Positions 26,599 to 37,439 of a stretch of DNA of 64,000 bases are shown here, one piece after another (position 1 is the first letter of the stretch; each line of letters opens with the position of its first letter). Source of the DNA: Dryas octopetala (lineage: Eukaryota > Streptophyta > Magnoliopsida > Rosales > Rosaceae). The notes beneath the pieces are model-generated. The model searched no databases and was not told where the DNA came from. It worked only from the letters and a program-made list of their open reading frames with translations. The translations under genes were made by a program, and so were the position numbers. The stretch spans positions 18,055,244-18,119,243 of the forward strand of contig OY992838.1 in NCBI GenBank assembly GCA_963921425.1. Reading direction: 5' to 3'.

Positions 26599-27995
26599 AC
26601 CTTCCCCCCTTACAAAAATTTCGTCCTCGAAATTTAGTAGAAAACCTTAATTTAAGTGAATTGTAGTTGTAAAATTCTTATCGCCCATCAAGTCAAACCT
26701 CATTTCAACAACCATAAGTTGAAATATGCTTGAATTTTGACATTTCCTTCCGTTTGAGGAAACCAAAAACATTTAAACTAAAAAGATCACTCCACAACGA
26801 ACCTAAATAAATTAAGTAAGCCTCAAAAATAAAAACTTGAAAATGTGACTGAAACGCCAAACCCTAGATAAAGTTTTTGGGAATAAAACCATTACGAAAT
26901 AAATCCATTTAAAACCTTTAAATCATTTGAAAACCACTCTAACCCACAAATCGAGAAAGTTTATCTCTTATCGACAATCAAAACGATAATACGTGATACG
27001 CAAAAATGTGTGTGTGTGTCCAAAGTCTATAAAAATATTACATTATGCCCAAAGATGGATAACGTACCCATGATGACATCCGGTGAAGCCAAAGTGTCCT
27101 GCTGCATCATGGCGAAGACTCTGCCCTGGGCTCTGGGGCGTCCTGACTGATCCCTCTGTTGTTCTCCACCTCTACTGACATGGTTGGACTGGGCACCACT
27201 ACGCTTCTGCTGCGCCACTCTGATTAACCCTTTGATCTCTAAATGTATCCAACATAAAATATGATCGCGACTTCAAGTATCGTTAATTATTACGTCTTCC
27301 ACACCATTCCTTACGTATCCATGAAAATGAGGAATAAATTATGATCGTGAACTAAGGGGTTACCCTCAAGCTCCTATCATTTCCTTAGCAATGTGTGATG
27401 TATTTAAGTCTATCTCGACTCCAACTACCCAGACTTCCATCGCAAGATACTTATGTCTCCAAAATGATCTAGCTCCTCATTAGACTTCCAAAATAAAAAC
27501 AATTCATTTATCCATTAATCGTTATTATGATATCTTTATCCTAATACACACGCATCTATCCTTCTCCATCCTTATTGTAAACTATCAAAGTTTAACTAAG
27601 CTTCACTGTGTCACATCTTCGATACTTAATCTCTAGGGAAATCTATAATTCTAATAACGTTAAATTCCATAAAATTCCAACTTGATTTCCTCGAATGGGC
27701 TTCAAACGAAGTACTGAAACATTTAATAATGCGCTCTCAATTCTGCAGTTACTGATTATCAAGAAGAAATCCTCACGAGTACGACCCAAATTGTAATACA
27801 AGAGTACCGCAAACGTAACACTCACGTTAATCGTATTAAATCTACCCCCATAAACTTACCACAATCTACTTTGAGGTCGGCCACGTCGAGGAGTCATATC
27901 CATACTAGCGGAGGAAAACCTTTTTGTATACTGAAGGGTGCACAGGAGGTGCGGAGTCTACAAGAAACGTAAAACCTAAGGCTCTGATACCAAGT

Positions 27996-30778
27996 TGACA
28001 GGACCGCCCCCGGATTCCACCCTGAAACCCGGAGAGGTCCTGCGGGAATCCAAATTTAAGGAAAATCCTACCGAAAATTCGGCAGAACCTCCCCTGAAAA
28101 TGGACTAACCCAGAAATTTCTAAACCTGTTAAAAACACTTCTAAATCATCAACCACCTCTACCACAACCAAATAGGGTCTCAGACCCAACATTTTAAAAT
28201 AGAAACCATTTTACAAAGCTAGAATAACGCCTACAGGGTTGGAGTAAGGATATGGACGCAAATGCCTCGACGTTATTGGCTCGACCTCCACCAAAGCTAC
28301 TACCTGGGGGACAATGTAAGACAAAACAAAGAAACTGTGAGATAGGCTCAGTGAGTGGACAGTTAAACGGAAATGAAAATCATAGTTTGAATACTTTTTT
28401 TTTTTCAGAAAAACCCTTTTAACCACATTTAACGCTTAACCTTACGATGTCCTTTGAAATCCCCCAATTTTTTTAAAACCATTTCCCAGTAAAGTAATAA
28501 AATTTGAAGCTGAAAATCAAACTTTGAAAATCCAAGTTCTCAAACTGAAATTGATACTGTCAATCTATAAATAAATAACTTGAACTGAAAACTTTCTTCT
28601 CAAACATTCTCAATATACTGAAAATCAATAAAACTGTTCAACTGAAACTGTCTTACTTAAAAACCTTTGCTGCCATAAACTCATCACTTAAAATACTTAA
28701 CAGCTGAAAACACACACCAGTCAGTTACCCATAGAATCTGTCATACATGCGCAGAGCCGAGAGTCTGTCATACGCATGCAGAGCCACAAATAATCTGTCA
28801 TACATGCGCAGAGCCGAGAATCTGTCATACGCATGCAGAGCCACAAATTCTGTCTTACGTGCGCAGAGCCGAGAGTCTGTCGTACGCACGCAGAGCCGGA
28901 TATTCTGTCGTACGTGCACGCAGAGCGGCCCCCAAAGGGCGAAGCATCCCGACACACGGCCCAAAGCCTATGTGCGTGCCGTGATGGGTCCCAAAGACCT
29001 TTTAGATCTGATAACCTGGAGGGTACTGCAAAGGTGGTTTGAAAACCGATAACTCACAAACACATAATTCAAATCTCAATCCTTTCATTTTTCTTCCAAA
29101 ACTCTTCTTAACAAAACCAAATTCCTCGAATATACATTTGTTCCACTCAAAATATCTAAATTCATAAATCCATGAAACTTTGAAATGTAAAAACCATAAA
29201 TATCAATTTCCAATTTAGGAAAGAAGAATTTAAAAACCAAATTTCAATTCAAAATCCCTTAGCTTAAATTCAAACTCAATATAACCAAATAATAGAATTT
29301 AATCATCAACATACAAAACATTTCAGAAAAATTAAAAGTTAGTCCACTCACAGTGAGAATCCTAGCTCCGATCCTCCCCCGAATCGTTCTGAGCCGCGGT
29401 CGTCTCGCCTATAAATAGACAATCGACGAAATATAATTAGTTCCGACTCAAGGCACTTAAATGTAAATGTGTGCTTAACTTAACGTCACACCCGCCTCCC
29501 ATTCTAGTTCGACGATTCCCAAACTCTACTCATAGACCCAAAACTCCTACATAAACACTCTGGAAGCTCTCCGGCTCAGCCTAACCAAAAACGTCATAAC
29601 CAAGATCAATAACTCACTCCACAATTGCCCACAATTAATCTTTTATTTACGAATGACAGCGGGGGTTCGGACTCACTGCAGGAGCCGTCCAAAGTGGCTG
29701 CCCCAACTCCAAATTCAACCAAGAAATGCCTAATTCCTCAAACCCACTCAATCCTTCAATCTTAAACCACAATTGGGGTTCCTAGGAATATAATTTATTA
29801 TTTAAAACGACAAAAACAGCCCTCTAGTCCGAAAATTAAAGAACAACCCGAAATGGCTTCAAAACCCAGAAATTTCCAATTTCTATATATTCGAAATTAA
29901 TCAACATCAATTAGGAAAATGAAAACCCAAAGGAAGAGGAAGAAATCTCACCAAAAATAGGGATGAAATGGGCTGAGATTTGGCCGGAATCCAGCGAGCA
30001 GTGGTGGCGGGCTGGGCTTCCTCTGGCCTCGTTCTCGCGCGTGTGGGAGCTGGGCTGGCTGGAGGAGGGTCGGGCCGAGCTGATCGGCCGACGGGGGAGG
30101 TCGCCGGGGGTCGGGGTCGATGGGACAGCCGCCGAAAGTGGCTGGGTTGGCTGGGTTGGCCGCGAGCAGAGGAGAGAGAAGAGAGAGAACTCGGGGAGAG
30201 AGAAGGCCGGGGGTGTTCGGCGCGGTGGGGTGGGGTCACGCTGGTGAGGCTTGCCGGCGAGGGGCGGTCGACGGCGAAGGTGGTGGCTGCTGGGTTGTGG
30301 GCGCCGGGGAGAGGGTGCGGGAGAGAGGAAGGAAAAATGGGGAGAGAGGGTGCGGGGAGAGAGGATAAATAGAGGGAGAGAGAATATTCTAGAGAGAGAG
30401 AGAATCTTCTAGAAAAAAAATCTGATTTTTAAACCCAATTTGTCCATTTTACGAAATTTCCCCTCGCTTTAAACGCCCATAACTTTCAAACCGTAACTTG
30501 GATCGAAGCGTGCTACGTGTCTATGAACTCGGGGAATCGAAACCTATCTAACGGACCCAAAGTCAAAGTTGAAAACTCATTCATTTTAAAAGTCAACTTT
30601 TGGTCAAGCTTAAATTAAAACAAAAATAAATATTTAAATCAAAACCTTTTTTTTTTTTTTTTTTCCAAATAAATCTCAAAATCTTTAAAATACAACCCAA
30701 CATCTTTTATAAACCTCTTAAAAACATAGTTACATAAAAATTTAAATTTCTAGTGAAAATTTGGGTCGGGTCGTTACA
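27996..30778 (-). repeat. 5' LTR of the coding-poor gypsy-derived element
   Basis: 2783 bp, TG...CA ends, followed on the minus strand by the Met-tRNA primer-binding site. It is longer than the left LTR because of one more minisatellite unit and extra GA-rich repeat near 30330-30360. Confidence 0.95.
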
Positions 30779-30910
30779 GATATTTGTGCAACCAATCCAC
30801 AGTGGCAGCACAGTGATGATTCACCATCAGCATCTTCGTTGTGCGTCCTGCTCTGGTAGCTTCGATGGCTGCTTCGACTCATTTTGAAGAGAAGAGAAAA
30901 TTGATGCTAG

Positions 30911-30946
<36 letters not shown>

Positions 30947-31015
30947 AGCTCGATTCTGAAAAAAAAAACATGGGTGTTTTAGAGATGGGGATTTGAGGAG
31001 ATAAAGAGGGCCAGT

Positions 31016-31288
31016 TGAGCTGGCATCGGGTGGGTCCCACATGTGGGTATGTGGCAATTGGGGGCTATCTAGGTGGAAAAAATGGGGTGCTGAATGGTTC
31101 AGGGAGGTCAAAATGACCAATATACCCTGCCACATCAGCAAAATAGACGGAAGTTAAGACGGAAATTGGACGAAGGGGTACATTAGAATAACGTTGTAAC
31201 TGTTAGGGGGTAAATTGATAAAATTAATAAGTCAGGGGGCACATTAGGAATGGAATCATAGTTCAGGGGGCAAAAATCATAATAAGCC
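31016..31288 (-). repeat. MULE right terminal inverted repeat (273 bp)
   Basis: Reverse complement of 19091-19363. Just inside it lie a GA microsatellite (30915-30942) and the start of the GRF gene, as expected if this repeat is that gene's promoter. Confidence 0.95.
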
Positions 31289-31297
31289 TATTATATA

Positions 31298-32070
31298 TGT
31301 GGTTGAGTGCATTCAAATAATTTTCAATAATGCTAAGGAAATAAGTCAGCCATATTTTTATGTTTTTCTTAGAAATACTACTGACTGGTTGGTATAAGGA
31401 AATAAGGAATTGTATGTATATAAAAGCATCACTCTTTTTTAATTATTTCCAGTTATGCTTTTGTTTTCATTAGTATTTTCATTTATATTAGAATTGAAGT
31501 ATTTTAATTGGTATAATCCAAAATTTAATTTTATACACATTATAAACCGACCACAAATTCTAGAAAGAACCAAAGTGTTCCAGATTTGATATGGGATATA
31601 TGTACGTTGACGAATTAGTAGTTCTTCAAATATTCCCATCAATCAAAAAACCTTTTTTTATTAATTAGATATGTTGATTTCTTGATGTTAATGAATCGTT
31701 CGTGAGATAAAAAAGACCCTTCTTATTGATTTAATCAATTATTTGATAATTATTAACCCTAATCTTAGTATATTTATTGCAAGAAAATAATTCTACTAAA
31801 AGTAATAAGTAACTTGTGTTAGAATTAATTGAGAAATGTTATGGCTCTAATGTTTAATTAGTATTTTCTTATTTATTATGTGTGTCTACTATTTAGGCAT
31901 AATACTGTCACTCATGGCCATAACCATCGGCTTTGGCTTAAAGTGACAATATCATTGTCTTTTTTTAGTTTTCTTGTACTCATAGCCATCCTTGCATGAT
32001 GTACGTACCTTATCATTTGTCTCTGTATAACTCTAATATGATCTGTCTCACTCCTCTTGATTTGCATTAC
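31298..32070. other. Flank with duplicated blocks, no gene
   Basis: 31309-31349 matches 13944-13984, and 31919-32035 matches 16799-16912, both in the same orientation. The copies here are interrupted in frame and show no functional gene. Confidence 0.6.
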
Positions 32071-32079
32071 ATATCAAAA

Positions 32080-32251
32080 GGCTTAATTATAGCAACAGTC
32101 TGCGAACTTTACCCCGAATCTCAATTGAGTTCGCAAATTTTACTTTAAGAGTCTTAACACAAAAATTTCCATATTACTCACTTAAGTCTATTCTATCATT
32201 TTTTCTAATTTGACCTCAAATTGTTTGCGGACTGTTGCTAATATTAACTCA
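32080..32251. mobile_element. Small Mutator-like MITE with 9-bp target duplication
   Basis: 172 bp. The left terminus GGCTTAATTATAGCAACAGT pairs imperfectly with the right terminus, ACTGTTGCTAATATTAACTC plus A. An exact 9-bp duplication ATATCAAAA lies on each side (32071-32079 and 32252-32260). It has no coding capacity. Confidence 0.85.
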
Positions 32252-32412
32252 ATATCAAAACTTGTTATTTGTGTCTTAATTTGTAGATTAGCCTCTATAC
32301 CCACAACTAAGACAACAGTTTTTCTATGGACCACAGGTATGATCAGTAGCTATAAGTAATTAATTAAGGAACAGATTTAACGCTAGAAAGAAGGCTAGTT
32401 TAGCTAGTGGCC

Positions 32413-32547
32413 GGTCAAACTTAAAATTAACAAATTTTCATTAGTTAAGGGCCGGTTTGAATGTTTGATAAGGTTTTTGTTGTTACTTTAAAAACTTTAT
32501 GAAACCGGCCCTTAACTAATGGAAATTTGTTAATTTTAATTTTGACC
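32413..32547. repeat. Inverted repeat, 46-bp arms with a 43-bp loop
   Basis: The left arm (32413-32458) ends GTTAAGGGCCGGTTT; the right arm (32502-32547) begins AAACCGGCCCTTAACTAATG. The arms pair with very few mismatches. It looks like a fold-back element or hAT-like MITE core; a transcript would form a stem-loop. Confidence 0.85.
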
Positions 32548-32704
32548 TCTCAAAAAAAAAAAAAAATTTCTGTTTGGAGGCTAATGGTAATACCCCTAAT
32601 AGTTTGTTTGTTTTTTTGTATTTTTTTTTTTTTGATGAAACCACCCTAGCTAATAATTAATTTAGAGGGTGTTGGTGCAATTTTCCCATATTAATAAGGG
32701 CACT

Positions 32705-32865
32705 GCTTGGGTACTTAACTTTGAGTACCACCTTGTACTCATTACTAATCACATGAGTTTATGATGGGGTCCACCATGAGAGAAAAGATGGTGGACCTCA
32801 TCATAGACTCATGTGATTGGTAATGAGTACAAGCTAGGTTGGTACTCAAAGTTGACTACCCAAGC
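32705..32865. mobile_element. Fold-back MITE, about 75-bp arms
   Basis: 161 bp from GCTTGGGTAC to CTACCCAAGC. The two halves are inverted copies around a short GAGAGAAAAG loop, with CACATGAGT(T/C)TATGATG(G/A)GGTCCACCAT-type sequence in each arm. Mismatches and one short indel are few. No target duplication could be fixed, so the family is not assigned. Confidence 0.8.
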
Positions 32866-33623
32866 ATTTTTTTATTAATAATACAATTGGGACCAAACAA
32901 ATTGTTTGTTGTACAAATTAAGTAGCTAAAATTGTTAAGGGTATATGATTAATAAAAATATTATATAATAGTATAGAGAAATATTATCTAGAGTGGACGA
33001 TCACACTTTTTTTTTTTTTTTTGTGAATTTCCAGCGCCAACGGATCAGTGCTGCCACTTCCCAAATTTTATGACATTTTCAACAAATTTAACTCCATAGA
33101 GTGTAAATTTGCCTAAAATTCAAGAGTTAAAACTTAATAAGTGACTAACAAGTTGCCAATAGTAATCAAACCAAAAACAATTTGTAATGCTGACCGATGG
33201 CCCGATGGGCACGGTGCGTACGTCTACTCTAGAAATGGACTGATAGTATAGATAGATCATTTTAGGTTTAATCAGTTATATATAGAGGTTTTTGAACACC
33301 AAGGGCAAAAAGAAAGTGCCAATTGATCGGTAGTGCAATGCAGTTACACTTATTTTCCTAACCAAAAAAAACAAAATTTTTAATCTTAAAACTCATAAGT
33401 CTCTTACTAAATCATAACTAAAACAATCCCAAATAAAAAGGCCATTAATTAATTTTTAGCCCCCTAACTACGTACTTTGGAGTTCTCTTTTTTCCCCCTA
33501 ACTTTATTTTATTTATTTTCCACCCCCGAGGGCTGAGGCCCTAACACCGTTTACTTATAAATTCTGAGCAAAACCTAAACTTTAAACCCTAAAACAACAC
33601 TTACATATGCCAATCATCTTCTG
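32866..33623. other. Intergenic AT-rich DNA, nothing recognised
   Basis: Contains homopolymer tracts (T-tract 33007-33022) and no supported gene or element end. Confidence 0.5.
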
Positions 33624-34932
33624 TTAGCACAGACCCCCACGCTGCTTACCCATGCCAATCATCTTCTTCCTAGCCAAGTCCTGCAAAAGGCAAAAATCAG
33701 GGAAGAAAATGACAGAACAATTCAAGGACTTTGTGAGTTTTCTAACAGACATGAGATTGAAAGGTGGGTACAGAAAGCACATGATCAAGAGAAAGTTTGG
33801 AATTAACAAAAAAACATCCGATAGAATTTATATTGACCTTTTCACCGGTAGGTAATTTCACAGGTGGTAAATGCGTGGAAGATAAGGAATTTGTTAAAGG
33901 AAAAGAAGTGATGTGATCGGTGGCACCACTATCAATTATCCAGTCCCTAGAAACATCAGAATTGCAAAATGGAACTGACAAACCTGCAACATATGCTTGT
34001 GGCTGAAGAAGTTCCTGTGACTGAGTGTCATTTACCATGGCCATGATTAATTTCCTGACATTGTTCTGCTGTAAGACTTGGAGCAATTGTTTGAATATTT
34101 GAAACAGCGGAAGATGTACCCTGCACATGGTGAACTGAAGGTTGATTTCCACGACTTGCTTGTGGCTTACTGGATTTTCCATTTGCTTTGTGAAGTCGAT
34201 GACCTGGAGGAAATCCATGTAACTTATAGCAAGTATCGATAGTTTGGTGGTCCCTGTCACAATGAGTGCAATGAAGAGGCTCCTTCTTGTTGCGATTGTT
34301 CCCCCCAACTCTGTACGTTGTTTTGACGGCTAACATTGCTGTGCGGAAGAAAGAACTTGAACAAAACTCGAAGGGTGGAATCAATCCAAGTCTTCCATAA
34401 CTAAAAGGAACTCTCTTCAGGTGCACGAGTAATTATCAATTCCCGTTGTTTTTCATCTTGTGTAACAAGTGCAAAGGCCGTGTGGAGAGAAGGTAAGGGC
34501 TGCATGAGAAGGATTTGTCCGGGTACAACAGCATATGAGTCATTTAATCCCATAAGGAATTGCATGACTCTATTCCTCTCTTCACGTTCTGTGTGAGTTT
34601 TCATGGCACCGCAGGAGCAAGTAGGCACATCATTGTAAGATGCAAGCTCGTCCCAGTAGCCCTTTAATTTAGTGTAATACGCTGCGATAGTCATCTGGCC
34701 TTGAGTGTGGGAGGCAATATCCTTCTCGATCTGGAATACTCTTGGTGCATTACTTTGCGAAAATCTTTCTTTGAAGTCAAGCCAAATTAACCTCATGTGG
34801 AGATTCAGAGTATATCACACTGTTTGCTAAATCTGGATCGAGGGAGTTCATGCTCCACGAAAGTATCATGTCGTTGCAGCACTTCCAAAGTAAATGTTCC
34901 GAAGCAGGCCTCTTTGAGGATGGCATCTTGAC
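33624..34932 (-). mobile_element. Old Ty1/copia fragment, gag to early pol (left part)
   Basis: Fossil. The minus strand carries the UBN2-type gag domain (near 34400-34796), a zinc knuckle (CTHCDRDHQTIDTCYKLHG), the aspartic protease start (WIIDSGATDHIT) and the first part of the pre-integrase region. The rest of pol and the 3' LTR are absent, so the element is truncated and also broken at several places. A younger copia element interrupts its gag at 34933; the remaining 5' part resumes at 51861. Confidence 0.85.
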
Positions 34933-35344
34933 TGTTAGAAATCTTAAGTGGACTTGACCGTTTGTTTAGCATGTAATCAGCTCTTTGAATTTACAAAGAG
35001 TCCTACACATTTGGACTATCTTATCCTACTGACTCAACTATAAATCAGGAAGTGGTTAGTTGTGTTTCCTTAATAGGAGGAGAATAGATAAGTGCTATAG
35101 CTGATATATAAGGAGGTCCCTGCTCTCTCAGAAAAGAAAAGAAAAAAAAAACACGCTCAATATTATCTAGTTCCTATTGCTAGTGAGAATCAAGTCTGAA
35201 GAGAGCAGAAGACCTCTTCTCTGGCAGTGAATCAAACTAATGGCATCTACAGGTAAAAATTCTTTCTATGATCTTGTTCAATTTAATTAGATTGATGTGG
35301 TTCTTAACTTGTATGCATTTAAGGTCATCTATGTTATTCTAACA
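34933..35344 (+). repeat. Left LTR of the younger copia element
   Basis: 412 bp, TG...CA. It contains ATATATAAGG (a TATA-like box near 35103) and ends directly before the Met-tRNA primer-binding site. Confidence 0.95.
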
Positions 35345-37439
35345 TGTGGTATCAGAGCTACGCATATTCGTTTTGAATTCATCATTTACAATTGACATTT
35401 TTCGATTATGCAATTGTAAGTATCGAGCAAGAATATTAACGACAGTCTGGTGTCGTTTTTGGTTTATTTGAGGTGCTTGTTGGTTATTGACCCTTTTTCA
35501 TTTGAATAAACTAGATCTTTTGGTATCTATTTTTCTTGGATGTGCTATTTTCTACAGGTTGCAAGGAATAAAGTTAGAAATCTTTTGGGTTTTGGTTTAT
35601 GAAATGAAAGATAATAGTTAACTGTTTTGATCTATGATTGATGGTTAGTTTTTATTGACATAACCTTTACAGTTAATTACATTCACATCATTTGGTTATT
35701 TATAAAAGCATGATATACCCACACGATTTCTATCTATACATACAGCAAGTATAGAAAAATTTTGGTCTGATTTTTGAGAGAATAATTAAACCTTTCACCA
35801 AAGTGGATAGTTTATTGTTTGTCTTGATTCATTGTTTTCGAAACATAGGCCAAAAATATTGTAATCTCTAAATCATAACAGATAAAGTAATTTTCCCAAA
35901 GGAGGTTGTTTTTTCTGGTTGGATTTGAGATTAGTGTATTGAGATATATGGATACTTAGGTTGTGAATAATTTCTTCTGCCTAAAGGTGTGGGAATTGTT
36001 TGTTATCTCAGTTTCTTGTATATTCACCACTACAATTATATAAATAGACAACAGTCAATAGACAACGGTTAGTATTTTATCCGTTATCTTAATTTAATAC
36101 ACAACGGGTATTAAGAAACCGTTATATAATGGTATCATATCCAATGCTATTTGGTTGGATAGATTTTTCTAAATTATTAAAAACAATAGTTTTAGGAAAA
36201 TCCGTTGTGTAGGGCAAGTTACACAAAAATTAAAAATTTGCGGGTCTTTGTATTGTCAAAGCGCACGCCCGCTTTAATGAAACCCTTTTGGCGCCTTAAG
36301 TCTTTTTGGGTCAAACCCTCTTGACTTCAGACAGAACACTTAGCCCCCATTCGAGAAGCATGCACTGGGACTGAAGAAGCACTCAGCGCCATTGAACACT
36401 TCAACTGCATCCTCAATCTTCACTGCAGCCCAATTCGTACACTCATCGCTCAATCTTCACTCATCACTGGGACTGAAGAAGCACTCGTCGCTCAATCTTC
36501 ACTCATCGCCCAAGTTTCACTCATCGCTCAATCTTCAATACTTCTGCCATCTTTCTCCTCCTAGCTCCTTCCTTGTCGCCCATTTGTGTGCCCTAATTTC
36601 AACACTAATCGACCAAAGAAGCACTCCCGTTCATCATCTTCGCCTATCACTCAGGTAAATTTGGGTTAGGGTATGAAATTTGTTAAATAAAAACAGATTT
36701 CAATATGGGTATGAAAAATCAGATTTCGAACGGGTCTTTTCCTCTCTAAATAAAAGCCCCAAATTTGGGTTAGGGTGTGCACTTCTGTTTTGTGGTTAGA
36801 AAAGCACCAAATATCGGGGTTTTTTTCCTGCTTGGTTTTGTGCTTTGTTTAGATCTTGATAACTTGTATAATTAATTTCCTATATATGACAGCATTAGTT
36901 GAAGAGGTGAATTGCTTAGTGAGCTTGGGGATTGTGAATATAGGCTGCGCACTGATTGGATTGGAAAGGTGAGTTCATCAGGCTGGTTTTCATTTTATTT
37001 TTCTTGTTTGGTTTTTTTTTGTTTTCCCTGTTTTGTTGGTTCTGGCATGTAGTTAGGTATAGTTTAGGATTACTCACTACTTTGTTTGAGCTTGGTACTT
37101 GCATGTTGAATAACTACTTTGTTTGGTACAGTTTTATTTTTAGACTATTGTAGGGATTGTGTTGATTTCTTGATGCTATTCACATTACTTTTGTTACACA
37201 TTATAGAAAACATACTTGAATTTGATGGGAATAATAGTTAGGAGTTTGAAATTTTGTATTGAAGTGCATATATAGCTGCTGCCCCTCCAATACCCAAAAA
37301 TATGTGTGTTAAAGGTACAAGGTTTATGGGTTCTGGTATAGTGGTTATGTTTAGTTTGTGTTAATTTCTTTTTGTTTTGTTTCAATAGAGTCAATATTTG
37401 GTATGATTTTATAAATGATATGTTTGTTTTTGGTGAAAG

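Larger units (their letters stand above)
23858..30778 (-). mobile_element. Large-LTR, coding-poor Ty3/gypsy-derived retrotransposon
   Basis: Fossil with both ends present. Left LTR 23858-26598 (2741 bp) and right LTR 27996-30778 (2783 bp) run TGACAGGACC...GGTCGTTACA. A 5-bp target duplication GATAT lies at 23853-23857 and 30779-30783. A primer-binding site complementary to initiator Met tRNA (GGCTCTGATACCAA, about 27980-27993) abuts the right LTR and a purine tract abuts the left one, so the element reads on the minus strand. The 1.4 kb interior (26599-27995) has only a gag-to-protease-like remnant near 27027-27218 (RVFAMMQQDTLASPDVI, as in chromovirus-type gypsy). It is structurally whole but lacks gag-pol, i.e. 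LARD-like, and would depend on a relative. The LTRs are nearly identical by eye, so insertion is young and later than the MULE. Confidence 0.95.
23504..30882 (-). pseudogene. MULE-borne GRF zinc-finger membrane protein gene, split by an LTR element
   Basis: The minus-strand gene starts at ATG 30882 (MSRSSHRSYQSRTHNEDADG) and encodes CCHCGLVAQIS down to 30779, where the LTR element interrupts the exon. The exon resumes at 23852 and runs to 23792 (TDLNPGRRFHGCPKWTG). After a GTGAG...TGCAG intron, exon 2 (23504-23713) encodes NTGCGFFVWLDPKMCDRSRD, a coiled RENAREKRLW stretch and a C-terminal hydrophobic segment (VALVVSWAIFLAIMLL). The Cys/His pattern with NPGRRF and GCGFFVW is the zf-GRF domain, a nucleic-acid-binding finger. 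Without the insertion the gene is 124 codons with no other lesion. It converges with the transposase gene and starts next to the right inverted repeat. Its job in the element is unknown; a tail-anchored nucleic-acid-binding protein is the direct reading. Confidence 0.8.
19091..31288 (+). mobile_element. Mutator-like element (MULE) with long inverted repeats
   Basis: 12.2 kb. It starts GGCTTATTATGATTTTTGCC and ends with the inverse. An exact 9-bp target duplication TATTATATA flanks it (19082-19090 and 31289-31297). About 6.9 kb of it is a later LTR retrotransposon (23858-30778), so the original element was about 5.3 kb. It encodes a MuDR-type transposase on the plus strand and, convergent with it, a GRF zinc-finger/membrane protein gene on the minus strand. 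The transposase carries in-frame stops and the second gene is split by the insertion, so this copy is no longer autonomous. Its near-identical inverted repeats and exact target duplication say the insertion is not ancient. Confidence 0.95.
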
